Below, piece by piece: positions 23,850 through 32,110 of a stretch of 52,628 nt of DNA. Location of the stretch: positions 1-52,628 of the forward strand of contig WPIF01000019.1 in NCBI GenBank assembly GCA_009773185.1, given 5' to 3'. Both the position numbers and the translations under genes were made by a program. Numbering within the stretch: the first letter of the stretch is position 1; each line of letters opens with the position of its first letter. Under the pieces are notes generated by a model, which saw nothing but the letters and a program-made list of their open reading frames with translations, searched no databases and had not been told where the DNA came from. The stretch is from Nitrospirota bacterium. Lineage in GTDB: Bacteria > Nitrospirota > Thermodesulfovibrionia > Thermodesulfovibrionales > UBA1546.

Positions 23850-24716
23850 TTACTTCCTTAAGAATTCTTCTATGACCGGACACAATTCGCTGCCTTTCTC
23901 ATCTTGCACAAAATGTCCCGTATCGTAATATTTTATTACTTTAGAATCAGAGAAAAGGCTTATCCATCTGTTTAGTTCCTGCTCCCTGAAAGCAATGTCT
24001 TTCATCCCCCATAAGATAAGAGATGGCTTGTCTTTTATCTTGTCCCTCTGCGACCAAAGAAAATCCAACCAATCACTGGAGCCTATAATACGTTTTGGGA
24101 ATGTCCAGCAGCCTTTCCGTTCTTCGGGCTTTTCAAGTGCCCTAAAGTAATGCTGATGAACCGATGCGGTGAGTTTTGCCGGATCACCCATCGCCTTTTT
24201 CATTATGACCCGCACAAAAAAATTAAAGCGTTTGATCAAGAACCTGCCGATTGGTCCGCCCATAAATTTGCTAAACCTCTCATAATAAGGATCTCCCTTG
24301 ACAGACCACATCCAAGTATTCATTATGATAAGCCGTTTCACATTTTCCGGCGAGTTAACGGCGTATGACAGGCCGATAGGCCCGCCCCAGTCCTGTACAA
24401 TGAGCGTTATTCCTTTCAAATCTAATTTTTCTATCAGCAGTTTCAGATTTTTTGCATGATCTTCCGGATAATATGACCAATTCCTTGGTTTATCCGATAA
24501 TCCAAATCCAATATGATCCATTGCAATGCAACGATAATTCTTTGAGAGTCCTTTAATTAGATGTCTGTATAGAAAAGACCATGTGGGATTGCCGTGAAGC
24601 ATAACTATCGGCTCTCCGCTGCCCTCATCAACATAATGCATCTTCCCCATTTCAAGCTGAAGGAAATGGGGCTCAAACGGATACTCTTTTTTATCTATCC
24701 ATCCGGATTCCTGCAT
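23850..24716 (-). CDS. Alpha/beta hydrolase, haloalkane dehalogenase-like
   Basis: The HGNPTW motif carries the halide-binding Asn. The nucleophile Asp is in LIVQDWGGPIGL with the adjacent Trp. The catalytic acid may be Asp in WGMKDIAFRE, and the base is His in TGHFVQDE. This Asn-Trp pair and 288-residue length are those of haloalkane dehalogenases, but haloacetate dehalogenases and epoxide hydrolases look similar. There is no signal peptide, so it is cytoplasmic. AGGAGGT precedes the start. A cupin fragment follows on the same strand. Confidence 0.82.
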   Translation of the reverse strand: MQESGWIDKKEYPFEPHFLQLEMGKMHYVDEGSGEPIVMLHGNPTWSFLYRHLIKGLSKNYRCIAMDHIGFGLSDKPRNWSYYPEDHAKNLKLLIEKLDLKGITLIVQDWGGPIGLSYAVNSPENVKRLIIMNTWMWSVKGDPYYERFSKFMGGPIGRFLIKRFNFFVRVIMKKAMGDPAKLTASVHQHYFRALEKPEERKGCWTFPKRIIGSSDWLDFLWSQRDKIKDKPSLILWGMKDIAFREQELNRWISLFSDSKVIKYYDTGHFVQDEKGSELCPVIEEFLRK

Positions 24717-24734
24717 GCAGACCTCCTGCTTTTT

Positions 24735-24878
24735 TCATAGATATTCTTTTCTCACAGGAGACCACGCATCAACCGCTTTACAGGACTTAGTTCCCATAAA
24801 AGCAGAATGAACAGTATTAGAAGGGATCGCGATTGCCTCTCCCGGCTTCAATGTAACTTCTTTGCTTGACTTCCACAT
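24735..24878 (-). pseudogene. Truncated cupin, C-terminal half only
   Basis: Only 47 residues remain: EVTLKPGEAIAIPSNTVHSAF is the second cupin motif and AVDAWSPVRKEYL its usual C-terminus. The first motif (with the metal histidines) is missing. GGGGAGG lies 6 nt before the ATG, so the stub may still be translated. Probably a deletion relic; function as a mini-cupin is unlikely. Confidence 0.6.
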
Positions 24879-24913
24879 TCTTTTCCTCCCCTTTGTTCCG
24901 AATCTTGTCTGTT

Positions 24914-25123
24914 TCAAGTACCCTCATTTTGCTTTCTCGTACTATACTTGAATGGAACATAAAAAGGGCAGAAGGCGAAAACCCCTGTTGCCAGTCTTAG
25001 CACACCGTAACTCCCCAGAACATATCGCCACACACCCGTAACCAGGAACAGCGCGATAAGGGCAAAAACAATGCCGTGAAATATCCTTTCCTGTCTGTCC
25101 AATCCTCCAACATTACACTTCAT
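24914..25123 (-). CDS. DUF2892 inner-membrane protein
   Basis: The pattern NVGGLDRQERIFHG, a hydrophobic helix pair, then GVFAFCPFYVPFKYST matches DUF2892, the small membrane domain also found at the end of rhodanese YgaP. I start at the ATG with GGAG 8 nt upstream, giving 69 residues; longer readings overlap the flavoprotein gene. It follows the flavin reductase in the same direction. Confidence 0.85.
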   Translation of the reverse strand: MKCNVGGLDRQERIFHGIVFALIALFLVTGVWRYVLGSYGVLRLATGVFAFCPFYVPFKYSTRKQNEGT

Positions 25124-25151
25124 AAAGTTATCTCCTTTCATTATTCTCGGC

Positions 25152-25733
25152 TTAAGCGAGATTGCGTCCGAAGGCAATCGCCTTTTCGCGAAGGCCGGCA
25201 TTCTGCTTTATTTCATCAGAATACATCGAGGCGTTAGGGACAAGGAGCGAGCTGCATTCAGAGCCTATAAAACCCGCGACTGTCTTGAAGGTCTGCTCGA
25301 CAAGACTGATTCCGGGATTGATGTCGCCGCCGCCTGTGCAGATAAGGGCAAATTTGAGATGAGACAAATTATGCTCATAAAGACCTTTTGCCGGACTAAT
25401 TTTTATAAGGGAGTACATCCTGTCCATAACCAGTTTCATTTGGGCGCTCGGTCCGAAAAAATAAACGGGAGTCGCAAAAACAATCACATCTTTATCGGGT
25501 ATACGCGATAGAACAGGCTTAACCTCGTCATCCACTACACACTCGTATTTGTCGGACTTTTGACAACCCATGCACGCGACACATCCATTGTTCTTGCTTT
25601 TTAAACGAGCAACATCAACGACCTCAACATCTGCACCGGCCTTTTTTGCTCCTTCCACAACCCATCCTGCAACAGTATTGGTATTACCGTTTTTTCTCGG
25701 GCTTCCACATAAGACCATCACTTTTTTTGCCAT
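25152..25733 (-). CDS. NAD(P)H-dependent FMN reductase / iron-sulfur flavoprotein-like
   Basis: Flavodoxin-fold protein: FMN phosphate loop LCGSPRKNGNTNT, then ATPVYFFGPSAQMKLVMDRM and ICTGGGDINPG. Cysteines in NGCVACMGCQKSDKYEC suggest a compact Fe-S site as in iron-sulfur flavoproteins. Length 193. It starts with MAKKVMV after AGGAGG. A TetR-type operator lies 160 bp upstream, so this gene and DUF2892 may belong to the regulon of the next TetR. Confidence 0.87.
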   Translation of the reverse strand: MAKKVMVLCGSPRKNGNTNTVAGWVVEGAKKAGADVEVVDVARLKSKNNGCVACMGCQKSDKYECVVDDEVKPVLSRIPDKDVIVFATPVYFFGPSAQMKLVMDRMYSLIKISPAKGLYEHNLSHLKFALICTGGGDINPGISLVEQTFKTVAGFIGSECSSLLVPNASMYSDEIKQNAGLREKAIAFGRNLA

Positions 25734-25893
25734 AAGACCTCCTTGAAATTGTATATTCCGGAATTATTGCCGGCAGGGCAGTTTAACGTCATGCCCCGGA
25801 CAGGAGTTCACCACCTTCCTTGCAGTGGGCAACTGCCCTTAGCATGTAGCGCTTCCTCAAATATTATTCTCACCTCCTCCTTGGTAACTTCTC

Positions 25894-25909
25894 AACCGAC
25901 CGTTCGGTT
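25894..25909. promoter_or_regulatory. Putative TetR operator, flavin-reductase side
   Basis: AACCGACCGTTCGGTT is an inverted repeat with half-site AACCGA. A near copy lies at 26559-26574, on the other side of the TetR gene. Two matching sites flanking a TetR gene are the usual layout for autoregulation and neighbour control. Confidence 0.65.
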
Positions 25910-25930
25910 TTTTTGTCTCTAAAAAAAGGG

Positions 25931-26539
25931 TCACCTCTTTAATCCGATTAACGTCCGTAGGGAATCCACACAATCCTTCAAGGGCTTTTCGCTCTTTTCA
26001 AGACGGGTCAGCATGATGCCGCCCTCGATGGCCATAACGATATGTCTGGCCAGTGTACCCGCCGATATGTCTTTCCTGACTTGACCTATGACCTGCGCAG
26101 CTTTGACGACCTTCCGCACTTTTTCTGTGAGCTCGTCAAAAACCCCCTTGACAAATGCAGCTAAATTTTCATCTTTATCGCCCATTTCAAGGGCTGTATT
26201 GCCGAAGATACACCCGCCCGAAAACGCCATGTCCCTTTGGGCATCCTGTAAGCCCCTGAAGAGATTATTAAGGCAGCCTCCCGGCGTTTTGCCATCGAGC
26301 AGAGAATCAAGAAATATAAAAAAATCCGCTTTGGCTTTTTCGAGAACAGCAAGCGATAGTTCGTCTTTCCCTGAGAAGTGAAAATATAGGCAACCCTTTT
26401 TAAGGCCGGTCGCCTTTACCAGGTCATTGATAGTGGTAGCTTCAAAACCCTTTTTATGCATGAGCCGGGCAGCCTCTGCAAGGATTTTATCCCTTGTCAT
26501 CTCTCCCTTGGACTTCTTGCCGCAACTAATCGTCTTCAC
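25931..26539 (-). CDS. TetR/AcrR family transcriptional regulator
   Basis: The helix-turn-helix reads ATTINDLVKATGLKKGCLYFHFSGKDEL. The ligand domain has CIFGNTALEMGD, the pattern seen in AcrR/YjdC-like regulators (TetR_C). The 202-residue protein starts at GTG. Operators on both sides suggest control of itself and of the flavin reductase-DUF2892 unit downstream. The cysteine in the effector region might sense electrophiles, which is speculation. Confidence 0.92.
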   Translation of the reverse strand: MKTISCGKKSKGEMTRDKILAEAARLMHKKGFEATTINDLVKATGLKKGCLYFHFSGKDELSLAVLEKAKADFFIFLDSLLDGKTPGGCLNNLFRGLQDAQRDMAFSGGCIFGNTALEMGDKDENLAAFVKGVFDELTEKVRKVVKAAQVIGQVRKDISAGTLARHIVMAIEGGIMLTRLEKSEKPLKDCVDSLRTLIGLKR

Positions 26540-26558
26540 CTTTTATCCTTTCCCTAAA

Positions 26559-26574
26559 AACCGACCGTTTGGTC
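26559..26574. promoter_or_regulatory. Putative TetR operator, upstream of the TetR gene
   Basis: AACCGACCGTTTGGTC differs from the site at 25894 at two positions. It lies 20 bp before the TetR start. The following stretch to 26743 has no convincing gene; I see only a GC-rich segment and weak open frames. Confidence 0.6.
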
Positions 26575-26743
26575 TATTTTAGCGAACACTTTTTTAAAAG
26601 TCAACAAAAATTTCGAGGCGCAATAACACAGCCTGCATACTCGCCGCCCACGGCTCCAGCTTTCCTCTCACAGAAATGCACATGGCTTACTAGCGACCTG
26701 TCCGGCTCCTCTTTAGTCGGTTGGGAGATCGCCAAGGCAAAGA

Positions 26744-27049
26744 CTACTCGAAAATTGGTTTCATAAAACTCCTCTCGTAGCTCACGATGCACCGCGTTTC
26801 TTCTGCATATCTAAATGCAGCTTTGCACTCTGCATCCTGCCACATCCGCATTCTATAGTCCTCATAGGCTGCCAGAGTTGGAAAACTGAAAAGGGCGAAT
26901 GCAATATTGTTTGCCCCCTCATGTGGCAGAAAATACCCGTGATGGGTTCCTCCGAGTTTGCTAACCAAGGGAATCCACATCTTGGCGTACTTCTCGAACT
27001 CAGCCAACTTGTACGGATCAATTACATAACGCAAGTAACATGTGACCAT
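26744..27049 (-). CDS. NIPSNAP family protein
   Basis: A dimeric alpha/beta-barrel fold protein. The family pattern appears in TCYLRYVIDPYKLAEFEKYA, LVSKLGGTHHGYFLPHEG and AFALFSFPTLAAYEDYRMRM. I place the start at the ATG with GGAGGGG just upstream, giving 101 residues. Function is unknown in bacteria. It is a single minus-strand gene. Confidence 0.87.
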   Translation of the reverse strand: MVTCYLRYVIDPYKLAEFEKYAKMWIPLVSKLGGTHHGYFLPHEGANNIAFALFSFPTLAAYEDYRMRMWQDAECKAAFRYAEETRCIVSYERSFMKPIFE

Positions 27050-27196
27050 GACCCCTCCATTCCTACAGTTGCGCGAGCAACATAACATTTACCTTTATGC
27101 TTTTTATATATTTTCACAAATATCAATAGTAACATTCTCAGAATTACTCATTTATTCTTATAGATGACATGCATGCCTCCTTAGTGAGCATCACGC

Positions 27197-27718
27197 TCAT
27201 TTCCACTTTGACAATTGCTCGATAATTTTATCTTTATGCAGCTTCACATAAGTACAGCTTGGAGTCGCTCCGCATTTCCGGCATGATATGTCATAAGCGG
27301 AATTTAAAGTACGACACTCCGGACATGAATAATGCTCGATCATTTCTGCATACCATTTTTCATATCCGACTTCTCTGATTCGATCCTGAGATTTCCACAA
27401 CTCAATTCTATGGGGCATGGCTGCCTGAAATACTTTCAGGTCTTCGCAGGGATATTCCCGGCACTCACCGCAAAAGTCCAGCCCTCTTTCGGAAGCACAC
27501 TTTCCCATTTTACATATCTCCTGACAGTAAAAGCACCTTTTCTCCGATCGGCACCCGTCACAATGTAGTTCTTCAACTGATTTCTGAACGCGTGCAGCCA
27601 TCACCTTAAGCCTTTCGGGGTCTTCTCTTGTCCCAATAAGTATCGTGCATGCGGGACAAAACAGTCCACAAACGGCTGCGAGCTGCTTGTCGGGCATCTT
27701 AAGATTTTCTTTTTGCAT
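27197..27718 (-). CDS. DUF3795 protein with an added zinc ribbon
   Basis: The DUF3795 part is AVCGLFCPACTILIGT, LHCDGCRSEKRCFYCQEICKM (read as two blocks), RGLDFCGECREYPCEDL. The C-terminal extension contains YSCPECRTLNSAYDISCRKC, a four-cysteine zinc ribbon absent from the other two copies. Length 173, about 14 cysteines. Function unknown; the family may sense or bind metals or thiols. OsmC lies 37 bp upstream on the same strand. Confidence 0.86.
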   Translation of the reverse strand: MQKENLKMPDKQLAAVCGLFCPACTILIGTREDPERLKVMAARVQKSVEELHCDGCRSEKRCFYCQEICKMGKCASERGLDFCGECREYPCEDLKVFQAAMPHRIELWKSQDRIREVGYEKWYAEMIEHYSCPECRTLNSAYDISCRKCGATPSCTYVKLHKDKIIEQLSKWK

Positions 27719-27755
27719 GTCTACAGTCCTTCTCCTCTTTTATATGAATTTGTCA

Positions 27756-28175
27756 TTAGCCTATCGAATATTTCCATGTTATGGCAACATTATTCTTCAA
27801 CATCGCCCATACAGGACAATAGGTTTCCTCAGATAACTTGATTGCCTTTTCCACAGAAGAAGCGTCCAGATCATCTCCCTTAAGGAGATACAGCAACTCG
27901 ATAGATGTAAATACCGTGGGATGTTCGCTCTGGCGCTGCCCGACTGCATGAACCTCAAACTTATTTGTTGACTTCCCCATCTTTCTCAGGAGGAATAGTA
28001 CGGTGTGCAAACTGCAACCTGCTAAGCTGATTAAAAGCAATTCCATAGGCAGGATGCCGTCATCGCCCCCGAAAGGCGGTATGTAGTCTATTTGAACTTC
28101 GTGTCCGGTATGCGCCTTGCCTTTCAAAACTGTTTCGCCCTGAAGAGTAACTGTTGCCTTAACTTCAGTTCCCAT
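27756..28175 (-). CDS. OsmC family protein
   Basis: OsmC/Ohr-fold protein. GGDDGILPMELLLISLAGCSLHTV carries the first conserved cysteine and the SEETYCPVWAML stretch the second. These act as a thiol peroxidase pair against organic hydroperoxides in this superfamily; the family also includes YhfA-like proteins of unclear role. I use the ATG with AAAGGAAAG upstream; a GTG two codons earlier is possible. Length 139. Confidence 0.9.
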   Translation of the reverse strand: MGTEVKATVTLQGETVLKGKAHTGHEVQIDYIPPFGGDDGILPMELLLISLAGCSLHTVLFLLRKMGKSTNKFEVHAVGQRQSEHPTVFTSIELLYLLKGDDLDASSVEKAIKLSEETYCPVWAMLKNNVAITWKYSIG

Positions 28176-28210
28176 AATCACTTCTTTCCTTTAATTTTTT
28201 TGTCAGCCGT

Positions 28211-28657
28211 TTAAACATAGCGCGGCAAATCCTTTGTCTCTTCAAAGTAAGTCTCGACTCCTATCTCTTTCATACGGGCATTCATTTTCAGCCATCTCTG
28301 TTTGAGGTTTGGATCGAAGTTTGTTTTTTCGCATGGAAATTCATTACACTGAAAACAGAAATCCACTCCTTTTTGCTTATAACAGGCGGCAACTCCGCAG
28401 TTCGGATATTTGCAATCTCCCTGTCTACATCCCTCGCAATTCATTTCACTGAAATGATCGAGCATTTCTTTAAACTGCGGATAATTTTTATACACAGACT
28501 GAAACTTTGAAAACCTTTCGGCATAGCCGTCAAAAGATCCGAGAAGTCTTTTTAGTTCTTGAGCATGCTTTTTAATGTCTCCCTCGGCAAATGCCTGACA
28601 TTTGCCACAATTTAATCCGCACGGCGAAAGAATTTTTAATATCTCTCTGGAGTTCAT
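28211..28657 (-). CDS. DUF3795 cysteine-rich protein
   Basis: Motifs: LSPCGLNCGKCQAF, MNCEGCRQGDCKYPNCGVAACY, GVDFCFQCNEFPCEK. The tail contains WLKMNARMKEIGVETYFEE, typical for the longer version of the family. Length 148; function unknown. GGAGGGGG precedes the ATG. It lies 35 bp upstream of OsmC, and OsmC, this gene and the ribbon-bearing DUF3795 gene may be co-transcribed. Confidence 0.87.
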   Translation of the reverse strand: MNSREILKILSPCGLNCGKCQAFAEGDIKKHAQELKRLLGSFDGYAERFSKFQSVYKNYPQFKEMLDHFSEMNCEGCRQGDCKYPNCGVAACYKQKGVDFCFQCNEFPCEKTNFDPNLKQRWLKMNARMKEIGVETYFEETKDLPRYV

Positions 28658-28684
28658 TTTTCCCCCTCCCGTTATAAATCTCTA

Positions 28685-28924
28685 CTATATTTCTTCAGCT
28701 TTCTTTTTCAGTTCTTTTTCAATCTCCGCAATCCGCTCGTTCAGCATACTGCATTCTTCTTCAAATTCGATTTGCATGTTCTGCGCCTTTTCAGAGCCGA
28801 TATGAGCCGAGGTTTTCGAGAAGGTGAATGAATGCATATCTTCGATATCGCAGAGGTTGTCCTTGAGACGCCTTAGTTCGGATTTTAGTTCCTCTACTGT
28901 CATATTATTCAGTTTATTTTCCAT
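28685..28924 (-). CDS. Small coiled-coil protein
   Basis: Not recognised. The 79-residue protein is charged and helical: TVEELKSELRRLKDNLCDIEDMHSF near the start, and ECSMLNERIAEIEKELKKKAEE at the end form a heptad-like pattern. I use the ATG with AAAGGA 7 nt before it. It lies upstream of a DUF3795 gene by 27 bp and probably shares its mRNA. Confidence 0.65.
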   Translation of the reverse strand: MENKLNNMTVEELKSELRRLKDNLCDIEDMHSFTFSKTSAHIGSEKAQNMQIEFEEECSMLNERIAEIEKELKKKAEEI

Positions 28925-29027
28925 GTCAACATCCTTTAGCACCCCTTCTCAGCCATTCAGGTACTTTGACCCCTCTCTGTTCTAACTTTAAAATCAGTTT
29001 GCCTCTCACGGAGGGTTTAACCCCTCC

Positions 29028-29120
29028 TCAAAGCATCTTCTTATAACCCAATCTCAGGTTTATCGCTGCAAAGACGTAGATGAGTATAAGTATAAGAGAT
29101 ACCAGCAATAGAACTTTCAT
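29028..29120 (-). CDS. 30-residue single-helix membrane peptide
   Basis: An unlisted short frame: ATG preceded by AAAGGAG 7 nt upstream, then a Lys, about 19 very hydrophobic residues (VLLLVSLILILIYVFAAI), and a basic end (NLRLGYKKML). This is the form of regulatory or stabilising small membrane proteins. It has its own ribosome site and stands in a 250-bp gap. Not recognised. Confidence 0.5.
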   Translation of the reverse strand: MKVLLLVSLILILIYVFAAINLRLGYKKML

Positions 29121-29194
29121 AACTTCGCTCCTTTCGTTAACTTTCTAAATATTATAGCCGTTCCAAGCCCTCAGGTCATTATTCGTTCAGGTAA

Positions 29195-29617
29195 CTACAA
29201 CTCTATAAACTCCTTTGGCGCAAAATTAGTCTTCATTGTCCATATTGTTGCCACGCTGTTTTTCATACGATAAACTGCCAGAGGCTCATATCCCGATTGT
29301 TCGACAAAGGGCTTTAAAAATTCGCGTTTTTGAACAATCTCCTTCTTTAGTTCAATATCCTCTACAAGCTCAACAGTTCCGCTGACCCTGACCTGAATAA
29401 GGTTTTCAAAACTGCCGTTATTAAAGCTCATCTCCACATTCGGATTCTCTGTCAATTGCCTGTGGAGGTCTTTAGTTTTCCCGGTATGGAATATTATGCC
29501 GTTTTCATCTGCCCGATACATCAGCATCCCGCGGACATGCGGCTTATTCCCTTCAGCAGTTGCCAGATGGAATATTGGATTGGCATTCATAAAGCCGAAT
29601 ATTTCATTTTTGTTCAT
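29195..29617 (-). CDS. Pyridoxamine 5'-phosphate oxidase family protein
   Basis: Split-barrel flavin-binding fold. The pattern IFHLATAEGNKPHVRGML, FHTGKTKDLHRQL and VRVSGTVELVED is typical of small PPOX-like proteins that bind FMN or F420. I start at MNKNEIF because AAAGGAG lies 7 nt upstream, giving 140 residues. Substrate unknown; not the PdxH vitamin B6 enzyme, which is longer. Confidence 0.87.
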   Translation of the reverse strand: MNKNEIFGFMNANPIFHLATAEGNKPHVRGMLMYRADENGIIFHTGKTKDLHRQLTENPNVEMSFNNGSFENLIQVRVSGTVELVEDIELKKEIVQKREFLKPFVEQSGYEPLAVYRMKNSVATIWTMKTNFAPKEFIEL

Positions 29618-29653
29618 TGTAAATCTCCTTTCGTATTTAATATGCATCTATGC

Positions 29654-30442
29654 TTAAATTTCCCTAAAATCCGCAGAGAACACAGTTACAGCCTGACCGC
29701 CCAAATATACCCTCTCCTTGCCAACCCTTACCTTCAGAAATCCGCCCCTCTCAGAGACCTGATGTGCCATGAATTCATCCTTTTTCAATCTCCTCTTCCA
29801 GTAAGGCCCGAGACAGCAATGCGCAGAGCCTGTTACAGGGTCTTCGGGAATACCGTATGCAGGCGCGAAGAATCTCGAAACAAAATCAATCCCTGATTCA
29901 CTTGAACTGCTCGTCACTATTATGCCCCTCGCAGCTATCTTTTTCAAAACCTCGAAATCAGGCTGAATGTTTCGAATAATATCTTCGGATTCAACTTCAA
30001 CAATATAATCCATACGATTTTTTCCGACATAAACAGCTTTAACCTTTAACCCTTGCAGCAAGCCATGGGGCGCATCTGTTTTTTTGTCTTCTTCCAGAGG
30101 AAAATCGAGTTCAATAAAGCCATCCTTTTTGGAGGCCTTTAAAAGCCCGCTCTTTGTAAAGAACCGTATTTCTTTTGTCTTATCTGCAATGCCTGTCTCA
30201 TAGAGGATATGGGCGCTCGCAAGCGTTCCATGCCCGCAGAGGTCAACTTCCCTTTGGGGAGCAAACCATCTCAGATTAAACCCATCCTCCTTTTTGATTA
30301 AAAAAGCTGTTTCAGACAGATTCATCTCTGCTGCTACATTTTGCATCCATGTGTCATCCTTTACTGCCGGCAGTATGCAGACGCCGGCAGGGTTGCCTGA
30401 AAATATCTTGTCTGTAAATGCATCAACCTGATAAATCTTCAT
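29654..30442 (-). CDS. PhzF family isomerase/epimerase-like protein
   Basis: The PhzF fold starts KIYQVDAFTDKIFSGNPAGV and contains the catalytic Glu in MNLSETAFL (family 'nlSETaF'), then LRWFAPQREVDLCGHGTLA and DPVTGSAHCCLGPYW. The 262-residue length fits. Members isomerise small aromatic or amino acid-derived acids; most are uncharacterised. The start ATG has GGAGG. It overlaps the previous methyltransferase gene by 20 nt, so they are translationally coupled. Confidence 0.93.
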   Translation of the reverse strand: MKIYQVDAFTDKIFSGNPAGVCILPAVKDDTWMQNVAAEMNLSETAFLIKKEDGFNLRWFAPQREVDLCGHGTLASAHILYETGIADKTKEIRFFTKSGLLKASKKDGFIELDFPLEEDKKTDAPHGLLQGLKVKAVYVGKNRMDYIVEVESEDIIRNIQPDFEVLKKIAARGIIVTSSSSESGIDFVSRFFAPAYGIPEDPVTGSAHCCLGPYWKRRLKKDEFMAHQVSERGGFLKVRVGKERVYLGGQAVTVFSADFREI

Positions 30443-31160
30443 TCTTCCTTCCTCCGTATATCGAGAATATGCCATATTTGTAGAAGCAATCTACTTCCTG
30501 AAAGCCAATATCTTTTAAAGCATCCAACTGGTCATCCAGTGTATCAGGCTTGTTGTCCTTATTATCCTTATACCTGTGGATAATATCGTTGCTGATGCTA
30601 TCTGATACCCCGAATGCGGCTTTTCTATCATCCATCCATTCCTGCCATAATTTCAGATACCACTGTTCAAGGCCCCCTGAGGGCGCCAGTATCACATCAA
30701 TATTCAGGAAGAATCCTCCTGGGCTCAGATGGGTATAAAGACTCTTAAACAACGATATCTTCTCAGGCATATTTAAATGGTGAACTGCCAGAGAAGAAAC
30801 AATGAAATCAAAGTCCGGCTGCAAAATATCCTTCCCTATAATCTCCTGAAAGCTTGCGTTAATGAACTGAACATTTTTAAAATCTTTAAGTCTTTCCCGT
30901 GCTTTTCCCATCATGTCAGCAGAGCCGTCAACAAGCGTAGCTGATATAGCGGCATCAACTTTCAAAAGCTCATGCGCAAGAATTCCATCCCCGCAGCCAA
31001 GATCGAGAATGCGGGTTGGCTTTCCTCTAAGGAAATGATTATAAAACGATACCAATAACCCAAACATCCTTCTGCGCTCAACAATATAGATATCCGCCTT
31101 ATCAATATACTGTTGGCTGAACCCGGCTTTAGCCCAGTTTGTTTGATTGAAGTCAGTCAT
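30423..31160 (-). CDS. Class I SAM-dependent methyltransferase, CmoA-like arrangement
   Basis: SAM motif I is ILDLGCGDGILAHEL, motif II LVDGSADMM, and DFIVSSLAVHHLNMPEK the motif IV region. The C-terminal LDALKDIGFQEVDCFYKYG-IFSIYGG strand pair completes the fold. Length 245. Substrate unknown. It ends inside the PhzF start and begins 12 bp after the next methyltransferase, so the three genes form one operon. Confidence 0.87.
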   Translation of the reverse strand: MTDFNQTNWAKAGFSQQYIDKADIYIVERRRMFGLLVSFYNHFLRGKPTRILDLGCGDGILAHELLKVDAAISATLVDGSADMMGKARERLKDFKNVQFINASFQEIIGKDILQPDFDFIVSSLAVHHLNMPEKISLFKSLYTHLSPGGFFLNIDVILAPSGGLEQWYLKLWQEWMDDRKAAFGVSDSISNDIIHRYKDNKDNKPDTLDDQLDALKDIGFQEVDCFYKYGIFSIYGGRKNEDLSG

Positions 31161-31172
31161 AATATAATCTCC

Positions 31173-31943
31173 TTATTTCTCTCCAAACGCAAAGAGCCTC
31201 CTGAAACCGAACTCTATGCCCTTTTCAGTTCTGTAATTTTCAAATTCCATTGCAAATGCATATTTAAACCGCTCCTGTTTATTTTCATTTAACGGCGCGA
31301 GAAATGGCCTTAGTCCAGCCGATACCCCCCAGTCAAGCACATCATTTATGCTTTCGAATAAGAGCACATATTCTTTATAAAACGTATCCACCTTTCCAAA
31401 TCCCGCATCCTTAAGAAATCCTTCCATTTCCTCTTTCAGGGGAAATCTCCACGGTGACTCCATTTTTTTATATTTTGATTCAAGCCCGAGCGCAGAAATC
31501 GCGCTCCGGATATTATCCATCATCGCCCAGCAAAAATCCTTTGCGGGAAGTTGAACGGCAATCCTTCCATTTTTCCTGAGTGCCTTATACGAGAGAGCGA
31601 TTACATCTCCCTGCTCCTTTATCCACTGGAATGCGGAGTTGGAATACACAACGTCAAAGTCATTTTTAAATTTCATCTCCTGCGCCGTGATATTCAATAA
31701 AGTAATATTATCCGTTGAGGACGTTGCTTTTCTCGCCTTATTGAACATCTCCTGAGATGGGTCAATACCCACGACTGTGCCTTTGTGCGCAAGGCGCGCA
31801 AGCTCACACGTAAGCCTTCCTGTTCCGCAGCCGATATCGAGTATTGAATCGCCTGCTTTTACAGAAGCCATTTCAATAAGCTCCCGGCCCGCATCAGTCT
31901 GCGGTGATTTTGCAGAGTCGTACTTCTCAGCATCCCATCTCAT
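31173..31943 (-). CDS. SAM-dependent methyltransferase, trans-aconitate methyltransferase-like
   Basis: It begins with the Tam-like WDAEKYDSAKSPQTDAGREL. The SAM site is ILDIGCGTGRLTCEL, with GIDPSQEMFNKA and VYSNSAFQWIKEQGDV, the motif typical of Tam/BioC-like enzymes. Length 256. I use the ATG with GGAGG 6 nt upstream rather than the GTG one codon before. Its true substrate is not shown. It probably leads the operon with the next methyltransferase and PhzF. Confidence 0.85.
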   Translation of the reverse strand: MRWDAEKYDSAKSPQTDAGRELIEMASVKAGDSILDIGCGTGRLTCELARLAHKGTVVGIDPSQEMFNKARKATSSTDNITLLNITAQEMKFKNDFDVVYSNSAFQWIKEQGDVIALSYKALRKNGRIAVQLPAKDFCWAMMDNIRSAISALGLESKYKKMESPWRFPLKEEMEGFLKDAGFGKVDTFYKEYVLLFESINDVLDWGVSAGLRPFLAPLNENKQERFKYAFAMEFENYRTEKGIEFGFRRLFAFGEK

Positions 31944-31980
31944 CACACACCTCCAATATTAACAATAGCTTTAAGACAGC

Positions 31981-32089
31981 GGGCACAGCGCTTTCGCTCA
32001 TTCTCGGCCCCGATAAATCGGGACCTCCGAGGTGAACTCTGTCCCGCCTGAAGGCTGGCAGAATTCAAAACCGCTCAAGTGCAATGCCC
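31981..32089 (-). repeat. Dispersed structured element, copy C
   Basis: On the minus strand it reads TTGAGCGGTTTT, a stem GAATTCTG/CAGAGTTC (one G-T pair) capped by GCC-TTCA-GGC, CCTCGGAG, hairpin CCCGA-TTTA-TCGGG, then CGAGAATGAGCGA. The outer arms GGGCATTGCAC and GCGCTGTGCCC pair imperfectly. The stem sequences differ from copies A and B while pairing is retained. It lies just upstream of the Tam-like gene, in its sense direction. Confidence 0.72.
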
Positions 32090-32110
32090 TCTATCTATCC
32101 TGCATTCAAA

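Noticed and set aside
26601-26792. Minus-strand frame of 63 residues overlapping the NIPSNAP end
   Set aside because: No start signal or family pattern; it covers GC-rich gap DNA.
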